A stretch of 64,000 nucleotides of DNA. Source: Sphingobacteriales bacterium (GTDB taxonomy: Bacteria > Bacteroidota > Bacteroidia > Chitinophagales > LD1). The notes under the pieces are model-generated. The model was not told the DNA's origin and did no database searches. It saw only the letters and a list, made by a program, of their open reading frames with translations. How positions within the stretch are numbered: the stretch's first letter is position 1; the number at the start of each line of letters is the position of its first letter. The translations under genes and the position numbers were made by a program. The stretch is from contig JADFDM010000010.1 in NCBI GenBank assembly GCA_018262795.1, positions 1 to 64,000 on the forward strand. Direction: 5' to 3'. Positions 1-8,730 of the stretch are shown one piece after another.

Positions 1-86
1 TGAAAATCGCCACCTTCGCCAAGCGCCAAAACGTCAGGCTGTGAAATAACCCCCTCTTTGGTTTTTACCGGCAAAAAAACCTTCAT
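1..86 (-). CDS. Possible 5' end of an unidentified gene, cut by the window edge
   Basis: The frame starts at ATG (84-86, read on the minus strand) and stays open for 28 codons to the edge. An in-frame TGA lies eight codons upstream, which makes this ATG the first possible start. The visible peptide is MKVFLPVKTKEG..., which I do not recognise. Without the rest of the gene it cannot be told from a chance open frame. Confidence 0.2.
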   Translation of the reverse strand, partial: MKVFLPVKTKEGVISQPDVLALGEGGDF

Positions 87-488
87 AGGCTTTTTGTATA
101 GAGCGATTCAAAGCGATTTGAGCTTGCTGTTTTTCAGGAGATACTTACACCCTCTCGAGACGTATCCGAAAGCCACTTAGTTTCGTCCGGCTTCGGTCAT
201 TTGCCCCAAAGCAGGAGTCCTTCGGAGAAAGAATTGTATAAAAAATTGATTGAAACTTTGCCACAAGCAAATAAGGGAACGAAAAACGTCTTTGCCTACC
301 TCTTAAAGCAGGTAAATGGGCAGCGTAAAAATCCGAAAATAAAGGGGGAGGGCAATATGAATTATAGGCACTATGATAATATCTAAAAACATGCTTACAA
401 CTGCAAATGAGTGGGATTTATGATTTTGTCCTGCGGTCTTTCCTTTTTAATCCTCACTTATTCCTTTACTTCGCGATAAACTACAATC
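1..488. other. Left-edge region without a confident gene
   Basis: No recognisable gene lies here. A minus-strand reading frame begins with ATG at 86 and runs off the left edge (28 codons, first residues MKVFLPVKTKEG) after an in-frame TGA, so it could be the start of a gene continuing outside the window. A plus-strand frame is open from about 102 to the stop ending at 386 (Lys/Asn-rich end, ending YRHYDNI) but has no recognised family and no good start. Positions 387-488 probably hold the promoter of the lipoprotein gene that follows. Confidence 0.4.
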
Positions 489-2216
489 ATGCGTACAGCT
501 TTTCCGTTTGGCCATATTCTATTTGCAATAATATTTCTTGCTTCCTGTAGCGGTGGCAGGCAAAAACAACAAGAACAAAGAGAAGGAAAGGGCGGCATCA
601 AGTACGGAGGCGTGTTCCGGTATAATGAAACTGAATTCTTTAAAAGCCTTTATCCGCTCAGTATCACCGAGGTGGTGGGGCATCGCATCACTACCCAAAT
701 TTATGAAGGGCTGGTGCGCTTAAATCCGAAAGACCTGACGGTAGAGCCGCAACTCGCTAAAAGTTGGGACGTGGACAGCACCGCCACCGTTTATACCTTT
801 CATCTTCGCAAAGGAGTTTTCTTTCACGATGACCCCTGTTTCCCGAACGGTAAAGGACGCGAAGTAACGGCTCCTGATTTTGAATATTGCCTCACCTTGC
901 TTTGCACGCCCGACTCTAAAAACAATGGCTTTAGTTTCTTCCGCGACATTGTGAAAGGGGCTACCGCTTATTACGAAGCGCTGCAAAACAAACAAAGCCC
1001 TGAAGGCGGAGTAGCCGGCATTCAAGTGCTCAACGACTCTACCCTTCAAGTTACTTTGCAGCAGCCCACAGCCGATTTTCTGGAGCGGATGGCTTTGCCC
1101 TTTACTGCGGTTTTCCCTAAAGAAGCAGTGGATTATTACAAGAACGATATCCTTCGTCACACGGTTGGCACCGGCCCATTTTATCTCAAAGCGATGAAGG
1201 ATAATGAAACGGTAATTTTGGCGCGCAACGAACAGTATTGGGGCAAAGATGAATTTGGCAATCAGTTGCCGTACTTAGATGGCGTAAAGGTTTCTTTCAT
1301 TAAGGAAGATAAAACGGATATGCTGGAATTTTTGAAAGGAAACTTTGACATGAAGTATCGTTTGCCTTTTGACATGATTGACGATATATTGGACGAAAAC
1401 AATCAGCCCAAAGGCGAGTACAAGAAATATATTTTCCAAAACAAGCCGGAATTGAGCAATCAGTTTTATGGCTTTTTGATTCCCGATAAAACTTTTGGAA
1501 ATAAGAATGTGCGCTTGGCCTTTAACTACGCTATTGACCGCACTAAAATTGTGGACTACTCTGCTAAAGGAGAAGGCACTCCTGCCATTTATGGATTTGT
1601 GCCATTGGGAATGCCGGGCTATGACAATACTTTGGTGAAGGGGTACACTTTCGATCTGAAAAAAGCAAAAGATTATATGGCCAAAGCCGGATATCCGAAT
1701 GGAAAAGGGTTCCCAAAGGTGACGTTGGAAATAAATAGCGGTGGCGGTCGCAACGAAAAAATTGCCGAGGCAGTTCAGAAGATGCTGATGGATAATCTGA
1801 ATATACAGGTAGATATTTCACAAGTGGTTTGGGCGCAGCACACCAATAATGTAGAAACGGGGAAAACAAATTTCTGGCGTTTTGGCTGGGTGGCCGATTA
1901 TCCCGATCCGGATAACTTCCTCAATCTGTTCTACGGAAAAAATGTTCCCAAAACTTTTGACGAAGCCTCTTACATGAACCCTACGCGGTATGTCAATCCG
2001 CAGTTCGATGCGCTGTTTGAAAAAGCTATTACGACCATCAACGCTGAAGCGCGGAATAAGCTGTATGCCCAACTCGACCAAATGATTATTGATGATGCTC
2101 CGGTGCTGCTGATCTATTTCAGCGTAAATCGCAGGCTGCTGCAACCTTATGTGCGCAACTTTGATAACAACCCGATGGAATACCGGAGCTTTAGAGAAGT
2201 GTGGTTTGATAAATAG
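489..2216 (+). CDS. Peptide ABC transporter substrate-binding lipoprotein (SBP family 5)
   Basis: Extracytoplasmic solute-binding protein of the OppA/DppA type, which captures oligopeptides or similar ligands for an ABC importer. The 575-residue product begins with a lipoprotein signal: a hydrophobic stretch at about 8-18 and lipobox LASC with Cys20. Family hallmarks follow: the early segment with IYEGLVRLNP and PQLAKSW (about 75-95), the FHLRKGVFFHDD strand, a VGTGPF segment in the middle and the VVWAQHTNN...GWVADYPDP segment near residue 460-480. Length is normal. No permease or ATPase gene lies beside it here, as is common in Bacteroidetes, so the partner transporter and exact substrate are unknown. 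The ATG start fits the signal peptide. Confidence 0.9.
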   Translation: MRTAFPFGHILFAIIFLASCSGGRQKQQEQREGKGGIKYGGVFRYNETEFFKSLYPLSITEVVGHRITTQIYEGLVRLNPKDLTVEPQLAKSWDVDSTATVYTFHLRKGVFFHDDPCFPNGKGREVTAPDFEYCLTLLCTPDSKNNGFSFFRDIVKGATAYYEALQNKQSPEGGVAGIQVLNDSTLQVTLQQPTADFLERMALPFTAVFPKEAVDYYKNDILRHTVGTGPFYLKAMKDNETVILARNEQYWGKDEFGNQLPYLDGVKVSFIKEDKTDMLEFLKGNFDMKYRLPFDMIDDILDENNQPKGEYKKYIFQNKPELSNQFYGFLIPDKTFGNKNVRLAFNYAIDRTKIVDYSAKGEGTPAIYGFVPLGMPGYDNTLVKGYTFDLKKAKDYMAKAGYPNGKGFPKVTLEINSGGGRNEKIAEAVQKMLMDNLNIQVDISQVVWAQHTNNVETGKTNFWRFGWVADYPDPDNFLNLFYGKNVPKTFDEASYMNPTRYVNPQFDALFEKAITTINAEARNKLYAQLDQMIIDDAPVLLIYFSVNRRLLQPYVRNFDNNPMEYRSFREVWFDK

Positions 2217-2352
2217 CTCTATCATTTCCTAAAAAATCATTCCCGCAACAACGGTTTACCCGAATCGTTCTATCATTGCGTAAATGCATTCCTTCGGGAC
2301 ATAAGAGATTTCTTATGGAAAAGATGCGTTTGTAGTATCTTCGGATCGGCTC

Positions 2353-5300
2353 ATGGCAACATATTCCAATTCATATCATTCGCTGATAGAAAAACTTGAC
2401 GGTTTTATTCGTAAGTATTATACGAATCAGATTATACGTGGCGCTATTTTCTCTGCTGTGTATGTGTTGGCATTCTTTCTGGCCATCAATCTGATGGAGT
2501 ACTACTTGTATTTATCTCCGCTGTTGCGCAAATTCCTTTTCTACGGATTTCTTCTTTCATCTGCTGCCTTCATTGCGCGTTTCGTGGCATTGCCCCTTCT
2601 ACACTATTATCATTTGGGAAAAATAATTTCGTATGAGCAAGCGGCACAAATTATAGGCACACATTTCAGTGAAGTAAAGGACAAACTGCTGAACATTCTT
2701 CAATTGAATAAAACCGCAGCTTCGGCAGATTCAGAGTTGCTGCTGGCGGCCATAGACCAAAAGGCATTTGAGTTAAAGCCCATTAACTTTTCTATTGCCA
2801 TTGACTTAAACAAAAACCGCAAATACCTGCGTTACTTAGCACCTCCGCTATTGCTATTTCTGTTTATTCTGATTGCCGCGCCTAACGTGATTAAAGAAGG
2901 AACCAAACGTCTTTATCACAACGATACTTTTTACGAGAAGGAAGCGCCCTTTCAATTTGAAGTGCAGAATAAACAATTAAAGGCTTTACAATTCGGCAGT
3001 TTTGAATTGCAGGTAAAAATTGAAGGCGATGCCTTGCCTTCGGAGGTGTACTTAGAATCCGGCAACACCATCCTTAAGTTGAAGAAAAAGGATAAGGATC
3101 TTTTTACCCATGAATTTGAGAATCTTCAAAAGTCAACCGCATTCCGTCTCACGGCTAATGGATTTCACTCTAAAGAGTACACCCTCGATGTGGTAACCAA
3201 GCCGGTGGTGACGAGTTTTGAGGTAAGCTGCAACTACCCTGCTTATACCGGAAAGAAAGATGAGGTGCTGAAAAATATTGGCGACTTAGTGGTTCCGGCA
3301 GGTACTAAATTGAGTTGGCGATTCAACACACAAAATGTGGAGATGATTGATTTTGTACTGGGCGATAGCACATACCTCATCCAGAGAAGCGGCACCGATG
3401 AGTTTCTTTTCAGTAAAACATTTCTGCAAAGCATTACCTACACGGTAAAGGTTTCCAATAAAAATGTGCCCAATGCCGATTCGGTCTCCTATTCCTTGAA
3501 CGTTACACCCGACCTGTATCCGGTGATTGCGGTGAAGGAGAAACGCGACTCTGCTGCACAGAAATACTTCTACTATATCGGTGAAGTGTCTGATGATTAC
3601 GGCTTGCATAAGCTCACTTTCAATTATCAAATTACCAGAGGTGATTCTTCTCCTTCCGCCATGAAAAGTACAGAGGTGCCTATTACACCGGGGCTTTCTT
3701 CTCGCTTTACATACTATTGGTCGCTCACTGATTTTGCCATTAAGCCGGGCGATAAGATGAGCTACTATTTTGAAGTGTGGGATAATGACGGCATACACGG
3801 CAGCAAAAGTACCCGCAGCAATATGATGACCTTCGATATGCCGGGCATGAATGAATTGAACAAGGAAATTTCGAAGGACAATAATGAACTAAAAGATGAG
3901 ATGAAGCAGACTATGACGGATGCACAAAAGATGAAGGACGAACTGCAGAACATGAAGAATAAACTGATGGATAAAGAGAATCTGAACTGGGAGGATAAAA
4001 AAAATCTTCAGGATAATATCGAGAAACAAAAGCAGCTACAGGAACAACTGAAACAGATGAAAGAAAAATTGGCTCAGAATTTTGAAAAACAAAATGAGTT
4101 CAAGGAAATCCCCGAAAGCATTAAAGAAAAGCAAAAGAATTTGCAAGACCTGATGGATAAAGTGATGGATGATGAAATGAAAAAGCTAATGGACAAGTTG
4201 GAAAAGATGCTGGAGGATTTACAAAAGAAAGATGCGCTCGATAAAATGACAGATATGCAGATGAGCAACGAAAACCTAAATAAGGAGTTGGATCGCATGT
4301 TGGAGTTGTTCAAAAAATTGGAGTTCGATCAAAAGTTGCAAGAGACTGCCGATAAGCTAGAGAAGCTCGCAGAAAAACAGGAGGAATTAGCTAAAAAGCA
4401 AGCCGATAATGCAGATGGTAAGGAGGCAAAAAATACAGACGAACTAAAGCAAGAGCAGGACAAACTGAAAGAAGATCTGAAGCAAGCCAAACAGGATGTG
4501 CAGGACTTAAAAAAACTGAATGAAGAGACCAAGAGCCAACAAGATTTTAAAGACATTGAAAAAAGTTTAGAAACTGCCGATAAGCAGATGAGCGATGCAC
4601 AGCAAAATCAAGAACAAAAGCAGAACAGCAAAGCATCGCAAAACCAAAAAAGTGCTGCCAACAACATGAAGGATGCTTCGCAGAAGTTGAGTGATATGAA
4701 AATGCAGATGGAGCAGGAAGAGGCGGCCGAAGATATGCAGGCCATCCGCCAATTACTCGAAAACATTATAAAGCTTTCATTTGATGAAGAAAAGCTGATG
4801 AACGATGTGAAGGGGACTAACATTAACAACCCGAAATATGTGCAGCTAATGACGGAACAGCAGCGTATTCGCGAAAACTCAAGAATGGTGGAAGACAGTC
4901 TTTATGCGTTGGCAAAACGTCAAGATCAGATCAAATCATTTGTGACCAAAGAGATCGCCAATGTAAACAAACATCTGACTCATGCCCTCCGTGATATGGA
5001 AGATCGCAACGTTGTGAAGGTACTGGCCGACCAGCAATTTGTGATGACCGGCTACAACAACTTGGCACTGATGCTCAGCGAAGCACTTCAGCAAATGCAA
5101 CAGCAGATGAGCGAAAGTCAGCAGCAAAAGCAGGGAATGAAGATGTGTCAGAAATGCAAGAAACCCGGCAATGGTCTTCCGAGCTTGTCAAAGATGCAGA
5201 AACAACTGAACGATAAGATTTCGCAGTTGGGAGAGATGATGAAAAAAGAAGGGCAGGGCAAACAAGGTGGCCAGCAGGGAATGAGTAAACAGTTTGCAGA

Positions 5301-5712
5301 GATGGCGCAGATGCAGGAGCAAATCCGAAAGGAATTAGAACGTATCCATCAACAAGAGGGGAAAGATGGGAAAGGACAGTTGGGAAATTTGGGCGATGCC
5401 ATTAAACAGATGGAAGAAACTGAAAAGAACTTAGTGAACAAACAAATTACGGCTGAGATGATGAAACGGCAGCAGGATATTATGTCGAAATTGTTAGATG
5501 CCGAAAATGCCCAGCGGCAGCGAGAAGAACAACCCGAACGAGAGTCGCACACGGGCAAAGACACCGAGCGGAAAATGCCTCCCTCATTAGAGGAATATTT
5601 AAAGGCAAAGGAGAATGAAACTGATCTGTATCGCACCGTTCCCCCTGCATTGCGTCCGTACTACAAAAACTTGGCAGAAAAATATTTTAGAACCATAACT
5701 ATTCAACAATGA
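2353..5712 (+). CDS. DUF4175-type giant membrane and coiled-coil protein
   Basis: A 1119-residue protein of the Bacteroidetes DUF4175 family, function unknown. Visible architecture: two membrane segments near residues 30-50 and 57-82, a third near 156-175, a beta-rich, probably periplasmic part to about 490, then about 550 residues of Gln/Lys/Glu/Met-rich predicted coiled coil. The charged helical part carries a lone CxxC (Cys932, Cys935; KMCQKCKKPG). The C-terminus (about 1080-1119) returns to a globular segment ending with TVPPALRPYYKNLAEKYF. The layout suggests an envelope-spanning or scaffolding role, which is inference. An ATPase gene follows 88 bases later. The family call rests on the N-terminal membrane block and overall plan. 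Confidence 0.8.
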   Translation: MATYSNSYHSLIEKLDGFIRKYYTNQIIRGAIFSAVYVLAFFLAINLMEYYLYLSPLLRKFLFYGFLLSSAAFIARFVALPLLHYYHLGKIISYEQAAQIIGTHFSEVKDKLLNILQLNKTAASADSELLLAAIDQKAFELKPINFSIAIDLNKNRKYLRYLAPPLLLFLFILIAAPNVIKEGTKRLYHNDTFYEKEAPFQFEVQNKQLKALQFGSFELQVKIEGDALPSEVYLESGNTILKLKKKDKDLFTHEFENLQKSTAFRLTANGFHSKEYTLDVVTKPVVTSFEVSCNYPAYTGKKDEVLKNIGDLVVPAGTKLSWRFNTQNVEMIDFVLGDSTYLIQRSGTDEFLFSKTFLQSITYTVKVSNKNVPNADSVSYSLNVTPDLYPVIAVKEKRDSAAQKYFYYIGEVSDDYGLHKLTFNYQITRGDSSPSAMKSTEVPITPGLSSRFTYYWSLTDFAIKPGDKMSYYFEVWDNDGIHGSKSTRSNMMTFDMPGMNELNKEISKDNNELKDEMKQTMTDAQKMKDELQNMKNKLMDKENLNWEDKKNLQDNIEKQKQLQEQLKQMKEKLAQNFEKQNEFKEIPESIKEKQKNLQDLMDKVMDDEMKKLMDKLEKMLEDLQKKDALDKMTDMQMSNENLNKELDRMLELFKKLEFDQKLQETADKLEKLAEKQEELAKKQADNADGKEAKNTDELKQEQDKLKEDLKQAKQDVQDLKKLNEETKSQQDFKDIEKSLETADKQMSDAQQNQEQKQNSKASQNQKSAANNMKDASQKLSDMKMQMEQEEAAEDMQAIRQLLENIIKLSFDEEKLMNDVKGTNINNPKYVQLMTEQQRIRENSRMVEDSLYALAKRQDQIKSFVTKEIANVNKHLTHALRDMEDRNVVKVLADQQFVMTGYNNLALMLSEALQQMQQQMSESQQQKQGMKMCQKCKKPGNGLPSLSKMQKQLNDKISQLGEMMKKEGQGKQGGQQGMSKQFAEMAQMQEQIRKELERIHQQEGKDGKGQLGNLGDAIKQMEETEKNLVNKQITAEMMKRQQDIMSKLLDAENAQRQREEQPERESHTGKDTERKMPPSLEEYLKAKENETDLYRTVPPALRPYYKNLAEKYFRTITIQQ

Positions 5713-5732
5713 TTTTAGTATAAGGAAATAAT

Positions 5733-5741
5733 TATTTTTAG
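5733..5741 (+). promoter_or_regulatory. Putative -7 promoter element for the RsbW-like gene
   Basis: TATTTTTAG sits 60 bases before the ATG at 5801 and resembles the Bacteroidetes TAnnTTTG element. A second similar match (TATTTTAGC at 5790-5798) is too close to the start codon to serve it. No transcript data are available, so this is a motif call only. Confidence 0.35.
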
Positions 5742-5800
5742 CCCTAACCCGTAAGATGCGGACAGTATTTTTCATTTCATCATTTATCCTATTTTAGCGC

Positions 5801-6214
5801 ATGTTAACCGATACCGTGAAATCAATAAAATTCAAATCAAAACCCACCAACTTAGCTCTGGTAGAAAAGTTTATTGACGACTTGAAGAGCGAATTCAACA
5901 TAGGAGACGATGCCTATGGGAATATTTTAATATCGCTGACTGAAGCCGCCAACAACGCAATCATACACGGCAACAAAAGTGATGAGAGCAAAGAGGTAGA
6001 AGTCATTTATGGCTTAGATGACCGAGGAAAGAATCTTACAGTAATTATGAAAGACGAAGGTCCCGGATTCGACTATAACCATCTGCCCGATCCGACTGAA
6101 GAGGAGAATCTGGAAAAAACCAGCGGCCGCGGAGTTTTCCTTATTATGCAGTTAGCCGACATGGTTGTGTTCAGCGACAATGGTGCTACCGTAGAAATGC
6201 AGTTTAAGATTTAA
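5801..6214 (+). CDS. RsbW/SpoIIAB-like ATP-binding anti-sigma-type regulator
   Basis: A 137-residue stand-alone GHKL ATPase domain (HATPase_c_2), the fold of serine-kinase anti-sigma factors. The N-box is clear (LTEAANNAIIHGN, residues 46-58, with Glu48 and the Asn pair 51-52), followed by the G1 box DEGPGFD (85-91) and the G2 box SGRGVFLI (108-115). Length fits the family. In many bacteria such proteins bind and phosphorylate an anti-sigma antagonist (STAS protein), but neither an antagonist nor a sigma factor gene lies nearby, so the partner is unknown. In other Bacteroidetes a similar gene commonly precedes ybeY; that neighbour is missing here, where insertion-sequence relics begin instead. 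Confidence 0.85.
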   Translation: MLTDTVKSIKFKSKPTNLALVEKFIDDLKSEFNIGDDAYGNILISLTEAANNAIIHGNKSDESKEVEVIYGLDDRGKNLTVIMKDEGPGFDYNHLPDPTEEENLEKTSGRGVFLIMQLADMVVFSDNGATVEMQFKI

Positions 6215-6245
6215 GTATAGGGGTAAAAGGCGAAAGCTTTGAGTT

Positions 6246-6280
6246 TCGTATTTTGCTGTTCTCGACAGAACAAAATACGA
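6246..6280 (+). terminator. Hairpin terminator after the RsbW-like gene
   Basis: A ten-base-pair stem (TCGTATTTTG with CAAAATACGA) closes an inner CTGT/ACAG stem and short loop, 31 bases after the stop codon. The downstream T-tract is short (TTTCTT), so it may be a weak terminator or the edge of the adjacent insertion-sequence relic. Confidence 0.5.
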
Positions 6281-6292
6281 TTTCTTCCCTAG

Positions 6293-6445
6293 CGAAAAGT
6301 GCAATATAAAGCGCTAAAGGAGAAATTAGAACAGAAAGGCAAACCCTCAAGAGTGATAAAAGTTGCGATGGTCAATAAACTATTGCGAATAGCTTTTGCG
6401 GTTGCAAAGAAAAATATCGCTTACGATAAAAATAGTGATCTCTAA
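6293..6445 (+). pseudogene. 3' relic of an IS110-family transposase
   Basis: About 50 codons remain in frame up to the TAA at 6443-6445; an in-frame TAG at 6290-6292 closes the frame upstream. The translation has a KGKPSRVIKVAMVNKLL segment followed by RIAFAVAKKNIAYD, which matches from memory the extreme C-terminus of IS110-type (DEDD, Transposase_20) enzymes, where a KGK...KALIAVxxKLL segment ends the protein. The catalytic domain and start are absent. This is a dead fragment, probably left by a deletion. Confidence 0.65.
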
Positions 6446-6453
6446 ACTTGGAT

Positions 6454-6603
6454 TTAAGCACAGTTCATGTCGAACAGCAGTTGTTCTAAATCGAGCTTAT
6501 TGACAAAAGCCTCAATCACGCGAACAGCATTGCTTTCTCCAATTTCTTCTTCGAGACAGCCAAACTGCATTTGAAGCCGGCTCTGTGCTTGTATATATTC
6601 CAT
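6454..6603 (-). pseudogene. 5' relic of an IS1182-type transposase
   Basis: Read on the minus strand from ATG at 6603, about 49 codons give MEYIQAQSRLQMQF, GCLEEEIGESNAVRVIEAF and VNKLDLEQLLFD, then a stop at 6454-6456. This resembles the N-terminus of IS1182-type DDE transposases (NxVRxIDAFVDxLDLxxLGF). The rest of the enzyme is missing. Bases just upstream on that strand (about 6604-6690) may be the terminal region of the element. It faces the IS110 relic tail to tail, eight bases away. Confidence 0.6.
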
Positions 6604-6764
6604 ACCCTCGATGACGAACAGCGAAAGAATAAATTGTACTTTTTCCTCAATTTTTTTTGGAATATCTTGGAGGGTGGTATTTTCACAGTCTGACGTTAGC
6701 GGCAAGCAACGCGCACAAGAAGTCATTGACGAACAATTATCTTTGGACGACAAAAAGTAAGACC

Positions 6765-7709
6765 ATGAAAACAATCTTACTGACAGCAATTCTAATTTAC
6801 TCTGGACTTGCCAATGCACAGACTTGGTGTCCGACAGGTGCTGAATGGACTTACAACTATTACAGCATGACTGCGTTTGGCTATGAGAAATTAGTTTACG
6901 AGAAAGACACTGTTGTTTCATCTCAACCATGCAAAAAAATTATCGGAAACTTGGTAGTTCCGCATTACATTACTTGGGGTGTGCCTCCAACAGGTATTGA
7001 CACAATACCTGTCAATCCAATTTTTACTTTTTCCCAAGGCGACACTGTTTTTACTTTCTATCATAACTCTTTCCGACCAGTTTACTTTTTCAACGCACAA
7101 GTTGGCGACACTTTGCCGTATTACAACTTCATGTTACCCTACAATAATTTCACAGGTTGCGACACAACCCTTCGACAAGTTGTTGATTCCGCAGGAACGG
7201 TTGTTATCAATTCTGTCACCTTACGCTTTTATGTTGCTCGACACATTGACTTCAGCGACAATTTTCTCTATCCTGTGACGGTAACAATTGTAGAGCGACT
7301 GGGAGCAATAAACAATTTTTTCGTTCCTTATTTTACTTGTTACACGGACGGTGACGAATATGCTCTTCGTTGTTATCGTGACGACAATTTTGCAACTTAT
7401 CAAACAGAACCTATAACGGCTTGCGACTACATTTATGCCGGCTTACAAGACATTAAAAAAAGTTCAATCTCAATTAGCCCTAATCCTGCACAAAAATTTT
7501 TGACTATTACGAGTTCATCAAATGAAGAAATAGAAAGCATTAATATTTACAGCATCATTGGACAATTACAAAAGAGAATTGCTAAAGAAAGTAATCAGAC
7601 AATCTCGTCAATTGATGTAAGCGATTTTCAAGATGGAACATATTTTCTGCAACTCGTTTCATCAAACGGACAGACAATGACGACAAAATTTATTAAACAA
7701 ACACATTGA
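6765..7709 (+). CDS. Secreted protein of unknown function with type IX sorting domain
   Basis: A 314-residue protein starting MKTILLTAILIYSGLANAQ, a good signal peptide ending near residue 19. The central part is beta-rich with several Cys and many aromatic residues; I recognise no catalytic domain. The last 80 residues form a type A sorting domain of the type IX system: SISPNPAQKFLTI opening, a NIYSIIGQL strand and the FQDGTYFLQLVSSNG closing pattern. ATG at 6765 is chosen because it gives the signal peptide; an upstream extension in the same frame reads into insertion-sequence debris. The gene looks by eye more A/T-rich than its neighbours and lies between relics, so lateral acquisition is possible. 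Confidence 0.75.
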   Translation: MKTILLTAILIYSGLANAQTWCPTGAEWTYNYYSMTAFGYEKLVYEKDTVVSSQPCKKIIGNLVVPHYITWGVPPTGIDTIPVNPIFTFSQGDTVFTFYHNSFRPVYFFNAQVGDTLPYYNFMLPYNNFTGCDTTLRQVVDSAGTVVINSVTLRFYVARHIDFSDNFLYPVTVTIVERLGAINNFFVPYFTCYTDGDEYALRCYRDDNFATYQTEPITACDYIYAGLQDIKKSSISISPNPAQKFLTITSSSNEEIESINIYSIIGQLQKRIAKESNQTISSIDVSDFQDGTYFLQLVSSNGQTMTTKFIKQTH

Positions 7710-7844
7710 CAGAACATGAAAATGCCAGCCGATAACATGGGTGGCAGTTGCACAACCCCTTATTAAGGGGCGGCAAAAAACGTAAAACCGGGATACTTTG
7801 AAGTAGTAATCGAGAAAGAGAGATTGCAACGAGCGACCCTTCTT

Positions 7845-8708
7845 TTATGGCATGGCTTCTACCAGAAAGCCTTTTTTGCGCAGCAATTCTATCACCCCTT
7901 TTTCTCCGGGAAGGTGCAAGGCACCGATGGCAATAAAGGTAGATTGCTTTCGTATAAAGTCGCCAATGCGGTTAGCCATCCTTTTGTTGCGGTCGGTCAC
8001 TAAGGCCTTGTAAAATTTTTGCGGCATTTCATTCTCCTCATTTCCATTGGCGAGGCTGTCTAAGTTTTCTTCGAGGTAAAACTGAACCATCTTGGCGGCT
8101 CCCTGCCGATTTCTTTCGTATTCATGTACTTCGTGCACCAGCATATCGGCCTGTTCATTATAGGTAAGTGAATTGAGCGCACTGAGTTGTTCATCGGCTG
8201 TTTCAATACCGATAACTGGTTTTTGTTTTTCTTTTGCCAAGTCATACAGATATAAATCCAGCACCTCATCTTCATTAGACTGTGAATCTGAAAGCTCCAT
8301 CCCGGCCGTTTCAAAAATGGTCATGATAAAAACCGGAGCCATGTTATCTAACAGCCCCATCGAGAAACCGGTTTGATCTCTGATAACAGAATCTAACAAC
8401 AGATACTCTGCCTGCGGAATCATCTTTTTAAGACTGTAATTCTTCCCCATCATCAGTTTGCTGAACAGCGACATGTCGAGGGCTTCCTTCGGATCTAACT
8501 CCATAGCAAACCCCCCACTTTCATTAAAGAAAGGGATAGCGCGGTCGCTCATCTTTTTCACGCGGCTGTCAGAAGTGTGCATACTGCCAAAGAGGTACGA
8601 TGGCTCGGCCAATCCGTTCCCCGATATTTTCCAAAGCAAAGAATGATACTGCGCACTTGCCGGCAAGGTGAGCAGCGGCAACAACAGCAAGTAAAATAAT
8701 TTCTTCAT
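7845..8708 (-). CDS. TraB/GumN-family protein, exported
   Basis: A 287-residue protein beginning with signal peptide MKKLFYLLLLPLLTLPASAQ. The family's two conserved histidine motifs are visible: SYLFGSMHTSD near residues 37-47 and the late IGALHLPGEKGVIELLRKKGF (about 255-280), together with a conserved Glu in AMELD (about 68-72). TraB/GumN proteins share an EreA/ChaN-like fold and were proposed to be metal-dependent hydrolases or proteases; the bacterial function is unsettled. The ATG at 8708 gives the signal peptide. It is divergent from the DUF3109 gene with only 22 bases between the start codons. Confidence 0.85.
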   Translation of the reverse strand: MKKLFYLLLLPLLTLPASAQYHSLLWKISGNGLAEPSYLFGSMHTSDSRVKKMSDRAIPFFNESGGFAMELDPKEALDMSLFSKLMMGKNYSLKKMIPQAEYLLLDSVIRDQTGFSMGLLDNMAPVFIMTIFETAGMELSDSQSNEDEVLDLYLYDLAKEKQKPVIGIETADEQLSALNSLTYNEQADMLVHEVHEYERNRQGAAKMVQFYLEENLDSLANGNEENEMPQKFYKALVTDRNKRMANRIGDFIRKQSTFIAIGALHLPGEKGVIELLRKKGFLVEAMP

Positions 8709-8730
8709 CTTGCGAAGTAAAACGAAAAAG

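Noticed and set aside
201-386. Plus-strand open frame of about 61 codons, Lys/Asn-rich
   Set aside because: Only a TTG start, no recognised family and no clear signals; the frame merely stays open from about 102. Noted under the left-edge region instead of being called a gene.
720-1160. Minus-strand open frame of 146 codons inside the peptide-binding protein gene
   Set aside because: Antisense to a clear family member, with no signals or family words of its own.
4074-4752. Long minus-strand open frames rich in Ser and Phe
   Set aside because: They are antisense to the Gln/Lys/Glu-rich coiled coil of the DUF4175 gene; such codons give Ser/Phe-rich shadows on the other strand.
6604-6930. Upstream extension of the IS1182-like reading frame
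   Set aside because: The first 110 codons run antisense through the type IX cargo gene and are not transposase-like; only the part from 6603 down resembles the family.
7710-7760. Integron attC-like site after the cargo gene
   Set aside because: A small palindrome is present, but the GTTRRRY/RYYYAAC core pair is not, and no integrase is in the window.
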